Notes under the pieces: generated by a model
Seen by the model: only the letters and a program-made list of their open reading frames with translations
Database searches by the model: none
What the model was told of the DNA's origin: nothing
Shown here: positions 59,791-64,000 of the stretch, one piece after another
How the letters are laid out: every line of letters begins with the position of its first letter
Position numbering within the stretch: the first letter of the stretch is position 1
Position numbers and translations under genes: made by a program
Source of the DNA: Linnemannia schmuckeri
Lineage: Eukaryota > Mortierellomycota > Mortierellomycetes > Mortierellales > Mortierellaceae
Assembly: GCA_029449235.1 (NCBI GenBank)
Contig: JANATG010000019.1
Span: forward strand, 186,001 to 250,000
Length of the DNA stretch: 64,000 bases
Direction: 5' to 3'

Positions 59791-60840
59791 TTAGTAGCCA
59801 CCAAAGGTTGGCTGTTGTTGACTCCACGACTGCTGCTGCTGTTGCTGCTGTTGCTGTTGGTATTGGTATTGTTGCTGTTGCTGTTGTTGCTGTTGCATTT
59901 GCTGACGCTCGTTTTCCTCACGCGGTTGGTTGTGGACTTTGAATTGTTCCCCTTTCAAAAAGGCCAGGTGAGCATTAGTGCTGGCGCCGATGTTGCTGCT
60001 GCTGATTGGGCGGGCTGGGCTGTTGTAGCTGCTGCCACCTGCACCATAGGGTGGATGATAGGGTGCGGGCGAAGACACGGCTGTGGGAAGAGCAGTGGGC
60101 ATGGCAGAGATGTAAGGGTCCCTGTAGACCCTATCAGAAAAGTGTCCGTCGCGCAAGTCGATGGTTGTCGTCGCTGCACTGTTGTTAACTGTCGAAGTAG
60201 ACTCTGTTGCTGCTGCTGCTGCCTCCTCGTGTTCTCCTGCTCCCTTAAGTCGCTTGGCTTCTTCGTCCTCCTTCTCGGCCCGGCGGTACTGGGACAAGGT
60301 AGTAGTCAGTTTATAATGTCCGCCGACCTGGTTTTTGCGGTTCTTCCTGTTCCTCCAGGACGACTTGACCGAAAAGACCGACAGCATGATGGCGGTGGCG
60401 ATAAAGAACAGGGCCGAAACAATACAGAACGCCGTTGAGGCAAACATGGCCTGACAGGCACGGATATAGTTGCTGTCCGAAGTTTCCTTTCCGTCGGGCA
60501 AGACTTTGCAAGAGACATTGGACATTCCATTGGGTGGTCGGACGATTCCTCCAACAGCTGCCAAGATCCAGAGGGCGATGGCTAAAAAGATCCAAGTGCT
60601 TTCAAAGATGGCACGCATAGTCTTTCCGGACTTTTGGCGGAGAATGAGAAGAAGGGTGATGAGGGAGGAGAGACAGGCAAAGGCCAGGGTGCCGAGAGCG
60701 ATGGGCGAGAGCGGCTGAGCGTCGGGCGACTTTGGATAGGAGGAGACATAGAGGCCTACGCAGACGGCAACGATTACGTTGGCGAAGAAAGTGCCGATCT
60801 GGACGAGGAAGAGGGTGATGGACGTTGGCATAAGTGCCAT
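59791..60840 (-). CDS. MARVEL-like four-TM membrane protein with poly-Q tail
   Basis: 349 aa, single exon, start ATG 60840 (MALMPTSITLFLVQIG); in-frame sequence further upstream is promoter-like. Four transmembrane helices at about 8-33, 45-67, 81-100 and 127-155 with short loops; the second loop between TM3 and TM4 has a Cys (NVSCKVLPDG). This layout fits the fungal MARVEL/Nce102-like group associated with eisosomes and membrane domains, but sequence motifs are weak. The cytosolic C-terminus has a charged block (RRAEKEDEEAKRL), a Ser/Pro/Tyr-rich part and two Q runs, ending TFGGY. Expected in plasma or endosomal membrane. Confidence 0.82.
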   Translation of the reverse strand: MALMPTSITLFLVQIGTFFANVIVAVCVGLYVSSYPKSPDAQPLSPIALGTLAFACLSSLITLLLILRQKSGKTMRAIFESTWIFLAIALWILAAVGGIVRPPNGMSNVSCKVLPDGKETSDSNYIRACQAMFASTAFCIVSALFFIATAIMLSVFSVKSSWRNRKNRKNQVGGHYKLTTTLSQYRRAEKEDEEAKRLKGAGEHEEAAAAATESTSTVNNSAATTTIDLRDGHFSDRVYRDPYISAMPTALPTAVSSPAPYHPPYGAGGSSYNSPARPISSSNIGASTNAHLAFLKGEQFKVHNQPREENERQQMQQQQQQQQQYQYQQQQQQQQQQSWSQQQPTFGGY

Positions 60841-62131
60841 GGTTGTTTTACTTGTGCGCTTTAGAGGAGAGTGATGAAGAGTGATGAGAAGAAGAAGAAA
60901 GAAAAAAAAAAAAAAAAAAAAAAATAAGAAACAAAAGAAGGTTGTGTGGTGAGGGAGTGACGAGGAGTGTGAGCAGTATGCGAGGGTTTGTCGGGGTGAG
61001 TGTGCGTGTGATAAGCAACAAGAAAAGGAGATGAGGAAATAGAGTTGTGCAAAAGAAACGACTGGAGGACAGTCAGTGGCCATGACACTGTTGGTTGGAG
61101 TGACGGGAAAGAAGGGAAAAGGGAGGAGGAAGAAGAGAAAGAGAAGGGAGGGAGGTGATCAAAGGAAGGACAAAAATAGAACTTCTATCCTGACGCCATT
61201 CACATACCTTGCTACAACAAACAGACTAAACACACATGGTGTATGCGTATGGGGGTGGTCATAGCACTTGCTTATATCGGACAAGGATAGAACAGCGATC
61301 GCTGTCCCCCATCATCATCAGTACTATCGTGGCTTTCTTTTTCTCTCTTTTTACTTTCACTTGCCCTCGCGCACAGGGAAAAGTAAGGGAGACACAGCCA
61401 CAGCCCAAAAACAGCAATAGTGATATTCCCACTGAAGTGAGCGTGTGTGATATGAGCGCTGAACCCCAAAGATATAGGGAGAGAACGCGAGTGTATATTT
61501 TATGAATGTGCACAACAAACAGAAATGAAGAGATGGGACAAAATGGCGTTGTACATGTTATCCATTAGGACTCCTTAAGACACCCAAGTCGCAGATATAG
61601 ACAGATAGCTACCAAGCAACGTAAAAAGAAGCAAGCGTCGGAGCATGCCAAACTTATTCATATTCGATGGCTTGTGAAAAGAGAATGGATGGCTTTGGAG
61701 GTGAATGAGAAAGAGAGTGAGAGACAGCCCGCTCCTCTTCTCTAGCACCGTGGCTGTCTCGCCGATGGCTTGGACTCTTCTAGGAAGCCCCTTGACTGTG
61801 TGTCATCCCCTTTTGTCAGCGAGTCTGACGCGCCTGACATCGAATTGGAATTCTATTGTCAATTGACAAATTGACGAAGGGGACATACCTTATTTGGTCT
61901 GCGAAACAACTTACCTTAACTTTGAAGAGTCATATTTTCGCGTCGCAATTCAAAATTGTGACGGCTGTCGATGTTGTTAACTCTTACGCGCTCACGGGTA
62001 TAAAAGGCGGGCCGTGTCTTTCATTTATCCACTTTTATCCTTAACACCTTTCGCCCAAACTCTCTCTTCTACACTCCTCGTGCTCACACATCCACACACT
62101 CATCCACCTTCCTACATAACACACATCCAAG
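60841..62131. promoter_or_regulatory. Divergent intergenic region, RNR2 promoter
   Basis: Left half: leader of the MARVEL-like gene with an A23 run. Right half: RNR2 promoter with GACGCGCC (61827-61834), TTTTCGCGTC (61935-61944), ACGCG (61986-61990) and a TATAAAAG box (61999-62006) 126 bp before the ATG. The GC cores match the MCB/E2F-type consensus used in G1/S control of DNA-precursor genes. Confidence 0.7.
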
Positions 62132-63496
62132 ATGGCCACTACCATTCCCTCCAACGCTCCCGCCGCTGCCGCTGTTGTTGCCCCAGTCTCCAAGACCCTC
62201 TCTGCCGACGCTCAGATCGAAGCCAGCCTGGCTGCCAAACTGCAAAACCTCAAGATGGCCGAACAAGAAGAGCCTCTCCTCAAACCCAACCCTCGTCGCT
62301 TCGTCCTCTTCCCCATCAAATTCCACGAAGTCTGGCAAATGTACAAAAAGGCCGAAGCCTCTTTCTGGACCGCCGAAGAAGTCGACCTCTCCAAGGACAT
62401 GCACGACTGGGAGAACCGTCTCAACGCCGACGAGCGCTACTTCATCTCTCACATCTTGGCCTTCTTTGCGGCAAGTGATGGGATTGTGAATGAGAACCTG
62501 TTGGAGCGGTTTTCGAATGAGGTCCAGATTCCTGAGGCGAGATGCTTTTATGGGTTCCAGATTATGATTGAAAATGTTCATTCGGAGATGTATTCATTGT
62601 TGATTGACACCTATGTCAAGGAACCTGCGCAGCGTGACCATCTCTTTGATGCTATTGACACCAGTAAGTTTTTTTTTTTTTTTTTTTTGATTGGGCGTTG
62701 TTTGTTAATTAATTTTTAACGCGCGCTTTTGTTATTTCCAATTTGTTTGTTTATTTTTTAAACTCGACGCGTCTCTCGCATACACTTTTGTTTCCTTTCA
62801 CACCACAACACATGCACGTCATACACGCGCATAACAACTATACCCCTTTATTCACCCTTCCATCCTACTCCCTCTCTCCCTCTACTCCAATATTCAATCA
62901 TCCAAATAGTCCCTTGCATTCGCAAGAAGGCCGCCTGGGCACTGCGTTGGATCTCCGACGAAAACTCAACCTTTGCCGAGCGCCTTGTCGCCTTTGCAGC
63001 CGTCGAGGGCATCTTCTTCTCTGGCTCCTTCGCCTCCATCTTCTGGCTCAAGAAGCGTGGTCTCATGCCCGGCCTCACCTTCTCCAACGAGTTGATCTCT
63101 CGCGACGAAGGTCTCCACACCGATTTCGCTTGCCTCCTCTTCTCCCTCCTCCAGAACACTCGCCCCGACAAGAAGCGTGTCAACGCCATCATTACTGAGG
63201 CTGTCACGATCGAACAAGAGTTCTTGACGGATGCGTTGCCAGTGATGTTGATTGGTATGAACGCCAAGTTGATGCAGCAGTACATCGAGTTTGTGGCCGA
63301 TCGTTTGTTGGTAGCTTTGGGTAACCCTAAGCATTACAACGTCGAGAACCCGTTCGATTTCATGGACTTGATTTCGTTGCAGGGCAAGACAAACTTCTTT
63401 GAGAAGCGCGTTTCGGATTACCAGAAGGCGGGTGTCATGTCAGGCGCTGGGGCTGATAAGGCCGTCAACAACTTTACCCTTGACGCAGACTTTTAA
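62132..63496 (+). CDS. RNR2: Ribonucleotide reductase small subunit (class Ia, R2)
   Basis: Provides the diferric-tyrosyl radical for reduction of ribonucleotides to deoxyribonucleotides. Two exons: 62132-62663 and 62910-63496 (372 aa). Phase and sequence at the join (DAIDT|IPCIRKKAAW) are right. Core motifs: EARCFYGFQIMIENVHSEMY (metal ligands and radical Tyr region), VEGIFFSGSFASIFWLKKRG, LISRDEGLHTDFAC and VADRLLVALG. The C-terminal peptide NFTLDADF, which binds the large subunit, is intact. N-terminal 50 residues are variable and Ala-rich. The 246-bp intron also contains ACGCGT (62767-62772) and ACGCGC (62719-62724) elements. Confidence 0.98.
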
Positions 63497-63967
63497 ATTA
63501 TGTCTCTTCTCCTTTGACATACTTATCCCCTTTCCTTTCTCTTTTCATTGCTACTCGCATTTGATGAAGTGCCTTTCCTTTCCTTTTTCCCTTTTGCATA
63601 TGTATATAGATTCACCTCCCTCCCCCATTCCCCATTACCTTTTTCTTCCCTTTTCGCTGGCTCTTCTAATGCAGTGTAGCGAACCTTTTCCGTTTTGCAC
63701 AGAAACACACCCATAAATAAATAACAAAATACTATAAATCTCAGAAAATATACGAATAATGAAATCTAAAGTTTACTACTTCCTACTACTCTCATGCTCG
63801 TGGATGCGATGATGAGTCCAAATGGTACATGGGCATGCAATCTCTCTCTTCTTCAACTCTTCCTCCTTGCTCCCTTCAACAACCTTTTCAGTGCGACTAT
63901 AGCTCCTTTTTTGTGCATATGTATACTTATGTGTGTGTTGACAATGCCTTTTATCTCTCGCTCGCGT
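63497..63967. other. 3' flank of RNR2
   Basis: Pyrimidine-rich then AT-rich sequence after the RNR2 stop; polyadenylation signals are likely near ATAAATAAATAAC at 63713-63725. No gene seen. Confidence 0.5.
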
Positions 63968-64000
63968 TTAGAAGCGCTTCATGTCATTGCGCTTGGTGGC
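63968..64000 (-). CDS. Possible 3' end of a minus-strand gene (partial)
   Basis: The last 33 bases read on the minus strand as ATKRNDMKRF and a TAA stop, with C-ending codons (GCC ACC AAG CGC) like the highly expressed genes here. The gene continues beyond the window and I cannot name it. Confidence 0.3.
   Translation of the reverse strand, partial: ATKRNDMKRF

Noticed and set aside
1..64000. CRISPR arrays, phage genes, bacterial operons
   Set aside because: No regularly spaced direct repeats with unique spacers; all recognised genes are spliced or eukaryotic.

Overview
The window is eukaryotic nuclear DNA from a filamentous fungus. Spliceosomal introns (GT/AG) occur in almost every gene, and fungus-specific families are present: Sho1, a Reg1-like PP1 subunit and a proteinase-K-type subtilisin. 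Introns are often 600-1500 bp, long for a fungus, and together with abundant A/T homopolymers and CAA/CAG-rich regulators they suggest an early-diverging lineage, perhaps Mortierellomycotina. That placement is inference from style, not proof.

Left part (1-25.5 kb): ribosomal protein uL29/L35 with two large introns; about 8 kb without a recognisable gene but with microsatellites and poly-A; a very large Q/S-rich HMG-box regulator (10.5-15.5 kb, +); then, on the minus strand, a secreted subtilisin (16.1-18.6 kb) and a 14-TM MFS exporter (19.5-21.6 kb), followed by 4 kb of low-information sequence.

Middle (25.5-45.2 kb): a 189-bp TA-flanked inverted-repeat (MITE-like) element beside tRNA-Ala(CGC); a minus-strand group with GINS subunit Psf3, an unknown Ser/Thr-rich protein and a CENP-P kinetochore homologue; divergent from it by 203 bp, the poly(A) ribonuclease PARN; a secreted Ala/Lys/Asp/Val-rich protein; mitochondrial ATP synthase alpha (ATP1); and actin-related protein ARP2. 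Psf3, CENP-P and PARN were rebuilt exon by exon; the joins keep phase and match the protein families.

Right part (45.8-64 kb): a Reg1/DUF1752 protein (-), the osmosensor Sho1 (-), a decayed cysteine-rich secreted-repeat gene (several stops and frameshifts, 55.9-59.3 kb), a MARVEL-like four-TM protein with a poly-Q tail (-), and ribonucleotide reductase small subunit RNR2 (+), whose promoter carries MCB/E2F-like sites. The last 33 bases may be the 3' end of another minus-strand gene.

Functionally this is ordinary core genome (translation, replication, kinetochore, respiration, actin, signalling) with regulatory and secreted genes between. No CRISPR array, phage, rRNA or intact transposase gene was seen. 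The best leads are the eroded cysteine-rich gene whose TGA codons sit at Cys positions, its nearby 18-bp perfect hairpin, the strand-biased CAGGA motif in the L35 introns, the inverted-repeat element by the tRNA, the HMG-box giant and the CENP-P homologue.
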